DNA from: Aquitalea palustris
Lineage (GTDB): Bacteria; Pseudomonadota; Gammaproteobacteria; Burkholderiales; Chromobacteriaceae
NCBI RefSeq assembly: GCF_003693445.1
Contig: NZ_RFAR01000028.1
Coordinates: forward strand, 1-64,000
Length of the DNA: 64,000 nucleotides
Direction of reading: 5' to 3'
The notes under the pieces were generated by a model. That model made no database searches. It saw nothing but the letters and a program-made list of their open reading frames with translations, and was not told the origin of the DNA. A program made the position numbers and the translations under genes. Shown here piece by piece: positions 47,763 to 55,859 of the stretch. Numbering within the stretch: position 1 is the stretch's first letter; each line of letters begins with the position of its first letter.

Positions 47763-48368
47763 ATGTTGAAAAAGTGGCTGATCATCCTGTTGCTGCTGTC
47801 CGGCCTCACCGGCTGCGGCTACAACACCATGCAGACCCAGGACGAGGCGGCCAACGCGGCCTGGTCGGAAGTCGTCAACCAGTATCAGCGCCGGGCCGAC
47901 CTGATTCCCAATCTGGTCAACACGGTGAAAGGCTACGCCAGCCATGAAAAAGACGTGCTGACCCAAGTTACGGCGGCGCGTTCGCGGGTGGGCAGCATCC
48001 AGCTGGATGCCAGTACCGCGACCGATCCGCAAAAGCTGAATGATTACGCAGCGGCCCAGCAGCAACTGGGTTCGGCACTGTCACGCCTGCTGGTGGTGTC
48101 GGAAAACTATCCGCAACTGAAAGCCGATGGTGCTTTCCGTGATTTGCAGGCGCAGCTGGAGGGCACGGAAAACCGTATCGCCCTGGCGCGCAAACGCTAT
48201 ATCGATGCCATCCAGTCGTATAACAGCACGGTGCGTACCTTCCCCGGCAACCTGACCGCCATGGCCTTTGGCCTGAAAACGCGGCCAAACTTTACCGTGG
48301 AGAACGAGAAAGCCATTGCTGCAGCGCCTACCGTGAGCTTTGGTCAGCCTGCTTCGGCCGGGCAGTAA
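47763..48368 (+). CDS. lemA: LemA family protein
   Basis: 201 residues. N-terminal hydrophobic segment with a lipobox-like LTGC (Cys about 19), then the LemA domain: NAAWSEVVNQYQRRADLIPN, LVNTVKGYASHEKDVLTQV and SYNSTVRTFPGNLTAMAFG, typical of the family. ATG 47763 follows AAGGGA. LemA proteins are membrane-linked, with unclear function; they are often next to TPM (YgcG-like) proteins, as here. First gene of a three-gene operon. Confidence 0.92.
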   Translation: MLKKWLIILLLLSGLTGCGYNTMQTQDEAANAAWSEVVNQYQRRADLIPNLVNTVKGYASHEKDVLTQVTAARSRVGSIQLDASTATDPQKLNDYAAAQQQLGSALSRLLVVSENYPQLKADGAFRDLQAQLEGTENRIALARKRYIDAIQSYNSTVRTFPGNLTAMAFGLKTRPNFTVENEKAIAAAPTVSFGQPASAGQ

Positions 48369-48370
48369 AC

Positions 48371-49234
48371 ATGCGCCTCCTGTTCTGGCGGCTGCTATGG
48401 CTATGTACTGCGGTGCTGGGCGTGCTTGTGCCGGGATCATTCGTCTTGGCACAGCAGCCCTTGCCAGCGCCCAGTGCGCCCTTGATCGACACCGCGGGTT
48501 TCCTGAGTACCAGCGAGCAGCAGCAGCTCAATCAGCAACTGCTCGATTTTCACCAGCAGCAGGGTAGCCAGCTGGCGGTGCTGATTGTGCCGAGCATCGC
48601 GCCGGAAACCCCCTTTGATTACGGTACCCGCGTGATGGAAAGCTGGAAGCTGGGGCGCAAGGGGGTGGACGATGGTGTGCTGTTGCTGATCGTGGCCAAT
48701 GAACACCAGACCCAGCTGCTGGTGGGGCGCGGGCTGGAAGGGCCGATTCCGGACGCTATGGCAAAGCGCATTCTGCAGGATACGCTCAAGCCCAAATTGC
48801 AGGCAGGCCAAAGGCTGGACGGCATCATGCAGGCAGTCGGGCAGATCGAGGGCCTGATCAAGGGCGAAGCGCTGCCAGCGCCCAAATCCACGGCCCCTGC
48901 TGCAGGCAGCATTGAGGACAATCTGCCCTTACTGGGCTTTTTTGCCTTGTTTGGCGGAGGTGTGCTCACCCGGCTGTTTGGCCGGCTGGTCGGGAGCTTT
49001 ATTGCCGGTTGTGTGGCCATTGTGCTGACCTTGTGGCTGGGCGGCGGCGTGTTGCTGGCTTTGCTGGCCGGCGCGCTGGCCGCCGTGTTTGCGCTGTTGC
49101 TGGGCAGCCATGGCATTGTGCTGGGAGGCGGTGGTGGAGGTGGCTGGGGTGGCGGTGGTGGTGGCCGCAGTGGCGGCGGCTGGTCGGGGGGCGGTGGAGA
49201 TTTTGGTGGCGGCGGCGCTTCGGGGAACTGGTGA
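48371..49234 (+). CDS. TPM-domain (YgcG-like) protein with Gly-rich tail
   Basis: 287 residues. Signal peptide (about 1-27, ends VLAQQ), TPM domain (about 35-165: LIDTAGFLSTSEQQQLNQQL, GSQLAVLIVPSIAPETPFD, GVDDGVLLLIVANEHQTQL), two membrane helices (about 190-250), and a tail of Gly, Trp and Ser (from about 255). The latter is the typical YgcG Gly-rich tail that may insert in or contact the membrane. Starts 2 bp after lemA. The TPM fold is found in photosystem and phosphatase-like proteins; the bacterial function is unclear. Confidence 0.87.
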   Translation: MRLLFWRLLWLCTAVLGVLVPGSFVLAQQPLPAPSAPLIDTAGFLSTSEQQQLNQQLLDFHQQQGSQLAVLIVPSIAPETPFDYGTRVMESWKLGRKGVDDGVLLLIVANEHQTQLLVGRGLEGPIPDAMAKRILQDTLKPKLQAGQRLDGIMQAVGQIEGLIKGEALPAPKSTAPAAGSIEDNLPLLGFFALFGGGVLTRLFGRLVGSFIAGCVAIVLTLWLGGGVLLALLAGALAAVFALLLGSHGIVLGGGGGGGWGGGGGGRSGGGWSGGGGDFGGGGASGNW

Positions 49235-49734
49235 TGAGGCATTGGAAAAAAGCATGGCATAACCTGCGCAGCACCGGCTGGCAGGCGCGGCGATTGTTTC
49301 CGCAAGCCAGTGTGCAACAGCTGGAGCAGCAGATTGCCTTGTCCGAGCGCGAACATGCCGGACAGCTGCGCTTTGTGCTGGAATCGGCACTGGACTGGCG
49401 GCAGGCCCTGCATGGCATGACCGCGCGCGAGCGTGCCTTGCAGTGGTTTGGCCAGCTGCGTATCTGGGATACCGAGCACAATAGCGGCGTGCTGGTGTAT
49501 GTGCTGCTGGCGGAGCGGCGCATCGAAATCATTGCTGACCGGGGGATCGACCGTCGGGTGCCAGCGCAAGCCTGGCAGGACATTTGCGCCAGCATGCAGC
49601 AGTCGTTTGCCGTGGGTGATTTTATGGATGGCTTGCAGCAGGGTTTGTGGCGCATTCATGCCCTGCTCATCGTGCATGCGCCAGCGCACGGTCCGCATGT
49701 GAACGAGCTGCCGGATACGGTAATCGTGCGCTGA
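49234..49734 (+). CDS. second TPM-domain protein
   Basis: 166 residues. Its ATG overlaps the preceding stop by 1 nt (TGATG). No signal peptide is apparent. TPM-like domain (about 25-150): LEQQIALSEREHAGQLRFVLE, IWDTEHNSGVLVYVLLAERRIEIIADRGID and FAVGDFMDGLQQGLWRIHALL, corresponding to the conserved R-E-D-G-I-D loop. Forms a lemA-TPM-TPM operon, a layout known from many Proteobacteria. Confidence 0.85.
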   Translation: MRHWKKAWHNLRSTGWQARRLFPQASVQQLEQQIALSEREHAGQLRFVLESALDWRQALHGMTARERALQWFGQLRIWDTEHNSGVLVYVLLAERRIEIIADRGIDRRVPAQAWQDICASMQQSFAVGDFMDGLQQGLWRIHALLIVHAPAHGPHVNELPDTVIVR

Positions 49735-49792
49735 ACACTTGCCGGCGACCACCCGATGATGAACCTGCCGGTATGGCCGGTTGACAATCTTC

Positions 49793-49821
49793 TTGCCGGC
49801 CACAGTGGCTGGTAGTAATCT
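49793..49821 (+). promoter_or_regulatory. candidate promoter of tnaC-tnaA
   Basis: TTGCCG (49793-49798) and TAATCT (49816-49821) with 17-bp spacing; a TTGACA at 49781-49786 has no -10 at a suitable distance. The start would be about 35 nt before the leader peptide gene. No clear CRP-type site was seen. Confidence 0.35.
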
Positions 49822-49863
49822 GGCTCGGCCATCCGGCTCTGATTTTTACTAAGGTGTTGTTTC

Positions 49864-49971
49864 ATGAACACGTTGGCATGCTTGAACCGGGCGGCTGCCA
49901 ACCACGGCAGCCTGCCGAAAAACTGGTTTACTCTCGATATCGTGCTGGCCTACGACTTCCCCCGTCGTTGA
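49864..49971 (+). CDS. tnaC: TnaC-like tryptophan-sensing arrest peptide
   Basis: 35-codon frame 153 bp upstream of tnaA, with AAGGTG 7 nt before ATG. Key residues: W21, D25 and P33, the same W-x3-D-x7-P spacing as E. coli TnaC (W12, D16, P24); F22 matches F13. Two Arg codons (R34, R35) follow the Pro before UGA. In E. coli the Pro is last and RF2 is blocked; from memory, the Proteus vulgaris peptide has two Lys codons after Pro and tryptophan blocks elongation there, which this one resembles. Other residues are unlike. In the known systems, free tryptophan stalls the ribosome at this Pro, masks downstream Rho sites and lets transcription proceed into tnaA. Confidence 0.82.
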   Translation: MNTLACLNRAAANHGSLPKNWFTLDIVLAYDFPRR

Positions 49972-49978
49972 TCTCCCC

Positions 49979-50004
49979 ACGTAGCGGCCCCGCGCCGGCT
50001 ACGT
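49979..50004 (+). other. hairpin just downstream of the tnaC stop
   Basis: ACGTAGC (49979-49985) pairs with GCTACGT (49998-50004), with GG/CC pairs inside and a CCCCGCG loop; it starts 8 nt after the leader stop codon. Then follows a G-poor, T/C-rich stretch (50005-50030), which could be a Rho utilisation region; there is no U run for an intrinsic terminator. The geometry is as expected for an attenuator covered by a stalled ribosome. Confidence 0.5.
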
Positions 50005-50123
50005 TCTGTTGCATTCATTCTTTCATTCTGAATTGACAGCTTTGGCCTTGTTGCGCCCAGACTCCCTATCCTGGCGATAGTCGTCTGTGGCCTATGCCTG
50101 CGCCAGGGCAGGGAGTATCACGC

Positions 50124-51515
50124 ATGGCACGACGCATTCCTGAACCGTTCCGCATCAAGATGGTGGAACCGATCAAGCAAACCACCCCTGAATATCGCCG
50201 CAGTGCGCTGGCTGAAGCCGGCTGGAACCCTTTCCTGTTGCGTGGCGAAGATGTCTATATCGACCTGCTGACCGACAGCGGCACCGGTGCCATGTCCGAC
50301 CGGCAATGGGCCGGTCTGATGATGGGGGACGAGGCCTATGCCGGCAGCCGCAACTATTTCCATCTGTCCGACACGGTCAAGGAGTTGTTTGGCTACCAGC
50401 ACACCATTCCTACCCATCAGGGCCGTGGTGCGGAGCAGATTCTGTTCCCCGAGTTGGTCAAACGCTGCCGTGGCAGCCAGCCGGTGTTTATTTCCAATTA
50501 CCATTTTGATACCACCAAGGCGCATGTCGAAATTGCCGGCGCCCGTGCCATCAATGTGCTGACGCCTCAAGCGCTGGATACCGAAACCGCTTATGACTGG
50601 AAAGGCGATTTCGACTTGCCGCGTCTGGCCGAGGTCATTGCCAGCGAAGGTGCTGAAAACATTGCCGGGCTGATCATTACGGTGACCTGCAATAGCGCTG
50701 GTGGCCAGCCGGTGTCCATGCCGAATATGCGGGCTGCCAGTGCGCTGGCACGGCAACATGGCATCCCGGTGATCATTGATGCGGCCCGTTTTGCTGAAAA
50801 TGCCTGGTTCATCCGCCAGCGCGATCCCGACTATGCCTGCCAGTCCATTGAAGCCATCGTGCTGGAAATGTTCAGTTATGGCGACATGCTGACCATGTCG
50901 GCCAAGAAGGACGGGCTGGTGAATATTGGTGGCCTGTGCTGCTTCAAGGACGATGCCGATCTCTTCCGTGCAGTGCAGGTGCGCTGTGTGCCGATGGAGG
51001 GCTTTGTCACTTATGGTGGCCTGGCCGGCCGCGATATGGAGGCGCTGGCCATCGGTTTGAAAGAGGGCCTGGATCCGGCTTATCTGACCTATCGCATCAG
51101 CCAGGTGGAGTATCTGGGCGAACGGCTGCGTGCAGGCGGCGTGCCCATCCAGTATCCGACTGGTGGCCATGCGGTGTTTGTCGATGCCAAGCGCCTGCTG
51201 CCGCATATTCCGGCCGGGCAGTTTCCGGCGCATGTGCTGGCTTGTGAGTTGTATCTGGAAGGTGGGGTGCGTGGGGTGGAAATCGGTTCGCTGCTGCTGG
51301 GGCGCAATCCGCAAACCGGCGAGCAGGAGGCATCGCCGCTGGAGCTGTTGCGGCTGACCATTCCGCGCCGGGTGTATACCAATGACCATATGGATTACAT
51401 CGCCGACTGCCTGATCGAGGTCAAGCAGCGCGCGGCCAGCATGCGTGGCCTGACCTTTGAATATGAACCGCCCATCCTGCGTCATTTCATGGCACGGCTG
51501 AAGCCTTTGGCCTGA
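50124..51515 (+). CDS. tnaA: tryptophanase
   Basis: 463 residues from ATG 50124 (GGGAG about 8 nt before). PLP enzyme that splits tryptophan into indole, pyruvate and ammonia. N-terminus [18 protein letters not shown], active-site lysine K262 in [19 protein letters not shown] and [10 protein letters not shown]. Tyrosine phenol-lyase is the nearest alternative: some segments look like it ([19 protein letters not shown]), but the substrate-site Asp (D129 in YHFDTT, E. coli D137; Thr in the lyase) and [10 protein letters not shown] support tryptophanase, as does the TnaC leader. No tnaB permease follows; a terminator does. Confidence 0.93.
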   Translation: MARRIPEPFRIKMVEPIKQTTPEYRRSALAEAGWNPFLLRGEDVYIDLLTDSGTGAMSDRQWAGLMMGDEAYAGSRNYFHLSDTVKELFGYQHTIPTHQGRGAEQILFPELVKRCRGSQPVFISNYHFDTTKAHVEIAGARAINVLTPQALDTETAYDWKGDFDLPRLAEVIASEGAENIAGLIITVTCNSAGGQPVSMPNMRAASALARQHGIPVIIDAARFAENAWFIRQRDPDYACQSIEAIVLEMFSYGDMLTMSAKKDGLVNIGGLCCFKDDADLFRAVQVRCVPMEGFVTYGGLAGRDMEALAIGLKEGLDPAYLTYRISQVEYLGERLRAGGVPIQYPTGGHAVFVDAKRLLPHIPAGQFPAHVLACELYLEGGVRGVEIGSLLLGRNPQTGEQEASPLELLRLTIPRRVYTNDHMDYIADCLIEVKQRAASMRGLTFEYEPPILRHFMARLKPLA

Positions 51516-51527
51516 TCGCTGTCGCAA

Positions 51528-51560
51528 TAAAAAATGGCTGCCAGTGGCAGCCATTTTTTT
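51528..51560. terminator. bidirectional terminator after tnaA
   Basis: AAAAAATGGCTGCC, a 3-nt loop and GGCAGCCATTTTTTT give a long stem with A and T tracts. It ends tnaA and the convergent cco-region lipoprotein gene. Confidence 0.9.
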
Positions 51561-51575
51561 GTTCCCATGGCGGGC

Positions 51576-51983
51576 TTACTTGATCAGCTCAACCTGCAGC
51601 TGAGGGGTGGCAGTGGAGAAGGCATTGATATGCCCCCGGGTTTGCAAGCGTAACTCCCCATCCACAAACACTTGTGCCTGTATGCTGTAGTTGCCGCCGG
51701 TCTGGATGGCATGCTGGTCGTAGCACAGGGAAAAGTCCAGCGGGAAAGCCTTGGGTTTTTCCAGTGTCTGCTCCGCCAGCAGGCGGGCTGGCGCATCGGC
51801 CGGGGTGCTGTCATCTACCAGCCGTACCCGTACCAGCGTGGTGGCCAGCGGTAGCGACATGGGTTCTTTCAGCGCGACTTTGCCATTCAGATACTGCGGC
51901 TGGTAACTCTTGCTGGCACAGCCAGCCAAGAGTAGCAGCAGGCCGGCTGCCAGCAAGCCACGCCGTGTGCTGGGGCCCATCAT
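51576..51983 (-). CDS. YbaY/YscW-type lipoprotein
   Basis: 135 residues from ATG 51983 (overlaps the fixH stop; ATG 51980 is also possible). Lipobox LAGC (Cys about 22), then KVALKEPMSLPLATTLVRVRLVDDS, FPLDFSLCYDQHAIQTGGNYSIQAQVFVDGELR and HINAFSTATPQLQVELIK, matching the YbaY/YscW (pilotin-like) beta-sandwich. Function not known outside type III secretion pilotins. Last gene in the cco-fix run; its link to the oxidase is only by position. Confidence 0.8.
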   Translation of the reverse strand: MMGPSTRRGLLAAGLLLLLAGCASKSYQPQYLNGKVALKEPMSLPLATTLVRVRLVDDSTPADAPARLLAEQTLEKPKAFPLDFSLCYDQHAIQTGGNYSIQAQVFVDGELRLQTRGHINAFSTATPQLQVELIK

Positions 51984-52507
51984 TCCGCGGCCTCCAGCTT
52001 GGGCTTGCCCAGCATCACTACCGGGCCTTGCTCCGGCTTCCATTCCGACTGTACCCGCCATTGATTGCTCTTGTCTTCCAGCTGGGCATACCAGTGGTTG
52101 GCCTTGACCAGTTCCTTGCCAAAGCTGCCGCTGTACTGATTGGCGGCAATCTTGTGCAGGTCGGCGGCCACGTCGTAATCATCCTGGGCCGGGTGAATCA
52201 GCTTCAGGGTCAGCACATCTGGCAGAACCTGTTTGCTGGTGGTGTTGACGGTAACGCTGCGGCCATCGCTGCTGAACATGACCTGGGCGGTAATGCCCAT
52301 GGCGGCAGCAGCCGTATCGCGGCGCAGTTCCATATTGATGGCCTTGCCCTTGTTGTAGTAATCGTCGGTGACCAGGCCGTCATCGGTCTTGATGGCGGTG
52401 GTGATGTAAAGCGAACCGACGATGACGGCAGCCAGCGGAAAGCTGATCAAAAACCACACCCAGGGTTCTTTATACCAGGGGCGCGAAACAGGACTGCTCA
52501 GTTGCAT
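51980..52507 (-). CDS. fixH: FixH family protein (cbb3 oxidase assembly)
   Basis: 175 residues: one N-terminal membrane helix (about 14-36, WFLISFPLAAVIVGSLYITT) and the FixH signature DDGLVTDDYYNKGKAINMEL, then a beta-rich periplasmic domain. Needed for cbb3-oxidase assembly, probably copper or heme delivery. Starts 3 bp after ccoG. Confidence 0.92.
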   Translation of the reverse strand: MQLSSPVSRPWYKEPWVWFLISFPLAAVIVGSLYITTAIKTDDGLVTDDYYNKGKAINMELRRDTAAAAMGITAQVMFSSDGRSVTVNTTSKQVLPDVLTLKLIHPAQDDYDVAADLHKIAANQYSGSFGKELVKANHWYAQLEDKSNQWRVQSEWKPEQGPVVMLGKPKLEAAE

Positions 52508-52510
52508 GAC

Positions 52511-53956
52511 TTACTCTCCGATGAAGCTGGATTTTTCTTCCACATGCAGAACCGGACTGCTGACGGTTTCTACCTTGAAGTGGATCTCGTGGCTGCCCTT
52601 GGTGGCAACCTGGGGGTCGGCCTGCACGCGTACACCGAAGCTTTCGGTTTCAGTTGCCTTCACCTTCAGGTGCTTGCTGTCGCTTTCCAGCTTCAGGTCG
52701 GGCATGCCGTCTACCGAGATTTTAAACTCCTGATCGCGTTCTGTGGTGTTGATGATCTTGATAATGTAGGCATTTTCCAGCAGGCCGGCATCGGTCTCCT
52801 TCACCAGCGAGGCACGGTCACGCAGGATGTCCACCTTGAAGGGCTTGCGCATGGCCAGCGAACCCAGTGCGGCACCCAGCACGATCAGCAGCACCACCGT
52901 GTACATGATCACGCGCGGGCGGCGCAGGTGTTTGACGATGTCTTTTTCCGGGTATTTGCCTTCCAGTGCGTTTTCCGTGGTGTAGCGGATCAGGCCGCGC
53001 GGATAGCCAACCTTGTCCATCACTTCATCACAGGCATCGATACAGGCGGCACAGCCGATGCACTCGTATTGCAGACCGTTGCGGATGTCGATGCCAACCG
53101 GGCAGACCTGGACACAGATGCCGCAATTGACACAGGAACCCAGGCCCTGCTGCTTGAAGTCGACACCTTTTTTGCGGGAGCCACGCGGCTCGCCACGGGC
53201 TTCGTCATAGGAAATGATCAGGGTGTCGGCATCGAACATCACGCTCTGGAAGCGGGCGTAGGGGCACATGTATTTGCATACTTGCTCGCGCATGAAACCG
53301 GCCAGCAGGTAGGTGAATCCGGCATAGAAGAAGATCCAGAAGCTTTCCCACGGGCCATAGTCGAAGGTGGGCATGGCCTTGACCAGATCGCGAATGGGGG
53401 TGAAATAACCCACCAGCGAGAAGCCGGTCCACAGGCAGAACAGGATCATCAATGCGTGCTTGGTGAATTTGAGCCTGATCTTGCGCAAGCTCATCGGGGC
53501 ATTGTCCAGCTTGATGCGCTTGTTGCGGTCCCCCTCTACCAGTTGCTCAATCCACAGCATGATTTCGGTGTAGACGGTTTGCGGACAGGAGTAGCCGCAC
53601 CATAGGCGGCCGGCAATGGTGGTCCACACAAACAAGCCAAAGGCACAGCTCATGAGCAGGGCGGCGAGGTAAACGAAGTCCTGCGGCCAGATGGTCAGGC
53701 CGAAGATGTAGAACTTGCGGTTCACCATGTCGAAGAACAGTGCCTGGCGGCCATTCCAGGTGAGCCATGGCAGACCGAGGAAGGCAAGCTGGGTGCCGAG
53801 TACGAAAAGAATACGCCAGTTGTTGAAGATCCCTTTGACGCTACGCGGGTAGATCTTTTTTTGTGCCTCGTACAAGGACACGGTTTCCTGTGTGGCCTTG
53901 GGGGAGGGGGGAGTGTGTTCTACTTTGACCGGTATATCTTTAAGCGAATCAGACAT
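52511..53956 (-). CDS. ccoG: CcoG (FixG/RdxA) ferredoxin-like assembly factor for cbb3 oxidase
   Basis: 481 residues from ATG 53956 (AGGAAAACACC before it; a longer frame to 53983 has no support). Five membrane helices in the first ~230 residues (LWCGYSCPQTVYTEI; REQVCKYMCPYARFQ), and two [4Fe-4S] sets CVNCGICVQVCPVGID and CIGCAACIDACDEV; C-terminal FixG Ig-like domain (about 380-480). Reported as a copper reductase for cbb3 assembly. 147 bp after ccoP. Confidence 0.95.
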   Translation of the reverse strand: MSDSLKDIPVKVEHTPPSPKATQETVSLYEAQKKIYPRSVKGIFNNWRILFVLGTQLAFLGLPWLTWNGRQALFFDMVNRKFYIFGLTIWPQDFVYLAALLMSCAFGLFVWTTIAGRLWCGYSCPQTVYTEIMLWIEQLVEGDRNKRIKLDNAPMSLRKIRLKFTKHALMILFCLWTGFSLVGYFTPIRDLVKAMPTFDYGPWESFWIFFYAGFTYLLAGFMREQVCKYMCPYARFQSVMFDADTLIISYDEARGEPRGSRKKGVDFKQQGLGSCVNCGICVQVCPVGIDIRNGLQYECIGCAACIDACDEVMDKVGYPRGLIRYTTENALEGKYPEKDIVKHLRRPRVIMYTVVLLIVLGAALGSLAMRKPFKVDILRDRASLVKETDAGLLENAYIIKIINTTERDQEFKISVDGMPDLKLESDSKHLKVKATETESFGVRVQADPQVATKGSHEIHFKVETVSSPVLHVEEKSSFIGE

Positions 53957-54063
53957 GGTGTTTTCCTGAAGAGGATTTCGCAAAGTTCACTCTTAACATG
54001 GACTTTGCGCAAGCCTCTTGCCGATGTTTTCATTATATCAAAATATATACTAATTGTCATAAA

Positions 54064-54092
54064 GCATACTGCCCGCTTGCGCGGGCAGTATG
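54064..54092 (-). other. hairpin between ccoP and ccoG
   Basis: CATACTGCCCGC / GCGGGCAGTATG with a TTGC loop is a perfect 12-bp stem 12 bp after the ccoP stop, without a T run. It could be a weak terminator or a 3'-end stabiliser separating ccoNOQP from ccoG-fixH and lowering expression of the assembly genes. Confidence 0.6.
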
Positions 54093-54103
54093 TCGGCTAA
54101 GGC

Positions 54104-55030
54104 TTACTGCGCCTTGGCGTTATTGGACAGACCCCATACATAGGCTGCCAGCAGGTGAACCTTGGCATCGCCCAGGAAGTCCTTCCAGGCCGGCATCTGG
54201 TTGTTGCGACCATTGGTGATGGTCTCGATGATGGTCTTTTCAGTACCACCATACAGCCAGCTTCCGCTCGGGTGGGTCAGGTTCGGTGCACCCAGTTGCT
54301 GGTTGCCCTTGCCTTCCGGACCATGGCAGGCCGCGCAGATGGTGGCAAAGGTTTCCTTGCCACGTGCGGCGCGCTCGGCATCAAACTTCTTCTTCTGAAC
54401 CGAAAGCGACAGCACGTAGTTGGCTACATCCTTGACCTTCTCTTCACCCAGTACCGAACCCCACGCCGGCATCTGGCCATGACGACCACCCTGAATGGTG
54501 GTTTCGATGGTCTTGGGATCGCCACCATACAGCCAGTCGTGGTTTACCAGGTTAGGGAAGCCCTTGGCACCGCGTGCATCAGAGCCGTGGCACTGTACGC
54601 AGTAGGTCTGGAACAGGCGCTTGCCCATTTCCTGTGCCTTGGGATCAGCAGCAACGACCTTCAGGTCCTGCTTCAGGTAGTTGTCATACAGCGGCTGATA
54701 CTTGGCTTCGGCCTGTGCGCGTTCTTCCTTGTACTGACCTACGGAAGTCCAGCCACGAATGCCTTGCCATTTGCCCAGGCCCGGGTAGAGCACCAGATAG
54801 CAGGCACCGAAGATCAGCGTGATGTAGAACATCAGCATCCACCAGCGCGGCAGAGGATGGTTGTATTCCTCTAGGTCGCCATCCCATACATGACCCATGG
54901 TCTTGACCTGCTCACCCTTGTTGACCGTGGTCTTGGATTGGGTGAACAACAGCAGGGACAAGCCAACAAAACCTGCAACCACGATGGCCGTGATCCAGAT
55001 GCCCCAGAAATCGCTTACGAAATCACTCAT
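54104..55030 (-). CDS. ccoP: cbb3-type cytochrome c oxidase, subunit III (CcoP)
   Basis: 308 residues, diheme c-type cytochrome that feeds electrons to CcoN. Two membrane segments in the N-terminal half (about 8-30 and 62-84) and two heme sites, CVQCH at 144-148 and CAACH at 232-236, each followed by a Met ligand (MPAW). ATG overlaps ccoQ by 4 nt. Confidence 0.97.
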   Translation of the reverse strand: MSDFVSDFWGIWITAIVVAGFVGLSLLLFTQSKTTVNKGEQVKTMGHVWDGDLEEYNHPLPRWWMLMFYITLIFGACYLVLYPGLGKWQGIRGWTSVGQYKEERAQAEAKYQPLYDNYLKQDLKVVAADPKAQEMGKRLFQTYCVQCHGSDARGAKGFPNLVNHDWLYGGDPKTIETTIQGGRHGQMPAWGSVLGEEKVKDVANYVLSLSVQKKKFDAERAARGKETFATICAACHGPEGKGNQQLGAPNLTHPSGSWLYGGTEKTIIETITNGRNNQMPAWKDFLGDAKVHLLAAYVWGLSNNAKAQ

Positions 55031-55221
55031 TGTTTTGCTCCGTTAGAAGCCGACTCATGGTTATCGGCCTCCTGCACCTTGTCGTCGTCGAGAAAGGGCA
55101 CATTGGCCGCTTCATCGTACCGGTTCTTTGAGCGCCTGCTGTAGGCAATGAACAACACCAGAATGAAGAAGGTGAAGCACATTACGGTAAAGGCAGAGCG
55201 CCCAATCGTTACCCAGTCCAT
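55027..55221 (-). CDS. ccoQ: cbb3-type oxidase, small subunit CcoQ
   Basis: 64 residues with one membrane helix (about 9-29: SAFTVMCFTFFILVLFIAY) followed by a basic segment, RRSKNRYDEAA, and a hydrophilic tail. Stabilises the oxidase complex. 3 bp after ccoO; overlaps ccoP. Confidence 0.92.
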   Translation of the reverse strand: MDWVTIGRSAFTVMCFTFFILVLFIAYSRRSKNRYDEAANVPFLDDDKVQEADNHESASNGAKQ

Positions 55222-55224
55222 GAC

Positions 55225-55839
55225 TTAGCGAACGTTCTTCAGTGCAAGACCCAAGCCCTGCAGGTATGCAATCAGGGCATCCATTTCCGACTTGCCTTCG
55301 ACCTGAGCCTTGGCTTCGGCGATATCCTTGTCGGTATACGGAACGCCTACGCTGCGCAGCGCTTCCATTTTCTTCGGCATGATTTCGGCGTCAGCCAGGT
55401 TCTTGGACAGCCACGGGAAAGCCGGCATGTTGGATTCCGGTACCACGTCACGCGGATTGGTCAGGTGAACACGGTGCCATTCGTCGGAATAGCGACCGCC
55501 TACACGGGCCAGGTCCGGACCGGTACGCTTGGAGCCCCACTGGAAGGGGTGGTCGTACACCGACTCGCCCGCAACGGAGTAGTGACCATAGCGCTCGGTT
55601 TCGGCGCGGAAGGGACGGATCATCTGGGAGTGGCAGTTGTAGCAGCCTTCACGGATGTAGATGTCACGGCCAGCCAGCTGCAGTGCGGTATAAGGCTTGA
55701 CGCCTGCAACCGGCTGGGTCGTGGACTTCTGGAATGCCAGCGGCAGGATTTCCACCAGGCCGGCAAAGCTGATCACGATCAGCGTGAACACGATGAGATA
55801 GCCTACGTGTTCTTCAATCAGTTTCTGGATCTTTTCCAT
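55225..55839 (-). CDS. ccoO: cbb3-type cytochrome c oxidase, subunit II (CcoO)
   Basis: 204 residues, monoheme c-type cytochrome. One N-terminal membrane helix (about 13-33), then the heme site C66-YN-C69-H70, and later Met ligand candidate in [10 protein letters not shown]. Transfers electrons between CcoP and CcoN. 20 bp after ccoN. Confidence 0.97.
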   Translation of the reverse strand: MEKIQKLIEEHVGYLIVFTLIVISFAGLVEILPLAFQKSTTQPVAGVKPYTALQLAGRDIYIREGCYNCHSQMIRPFRAETERYGHYSVAGESVYDHPFQWGSKRTGPDLARVGGRYSDEWHRVHLTNPRDVVPESNMPAFPWLSKNLADAEIMPKKMEALRSVGVPYTDKDIAEAKAQVEGKSEMDALIAYLQGLGLALKNVR

Positions 55840-55859
55840 GTTCTTCTACCTTTATCCGC

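Noticed and set aside
48371-49234. Gly-rich tail as a repeat protein or adhesin
   Set aside because: The tail is the usual low-complexity end of YgcG-like TPM proteins and follows two membrane helices.
49854-50036. 60-codon frame overlapping the tnaC leader in another frame
   Set aside because: No ribosome site, no conserved residues; the TnaC frame has both.
50124-51515. Tyrosine phenol-lyase instead of tryptophanase
   Set aside because: Part of the N-terminal half resembles the lyase, but the substrate-site Asp (FDTT), the EIGSLLLGR segment and the TnaC leader fit tryptophanase.
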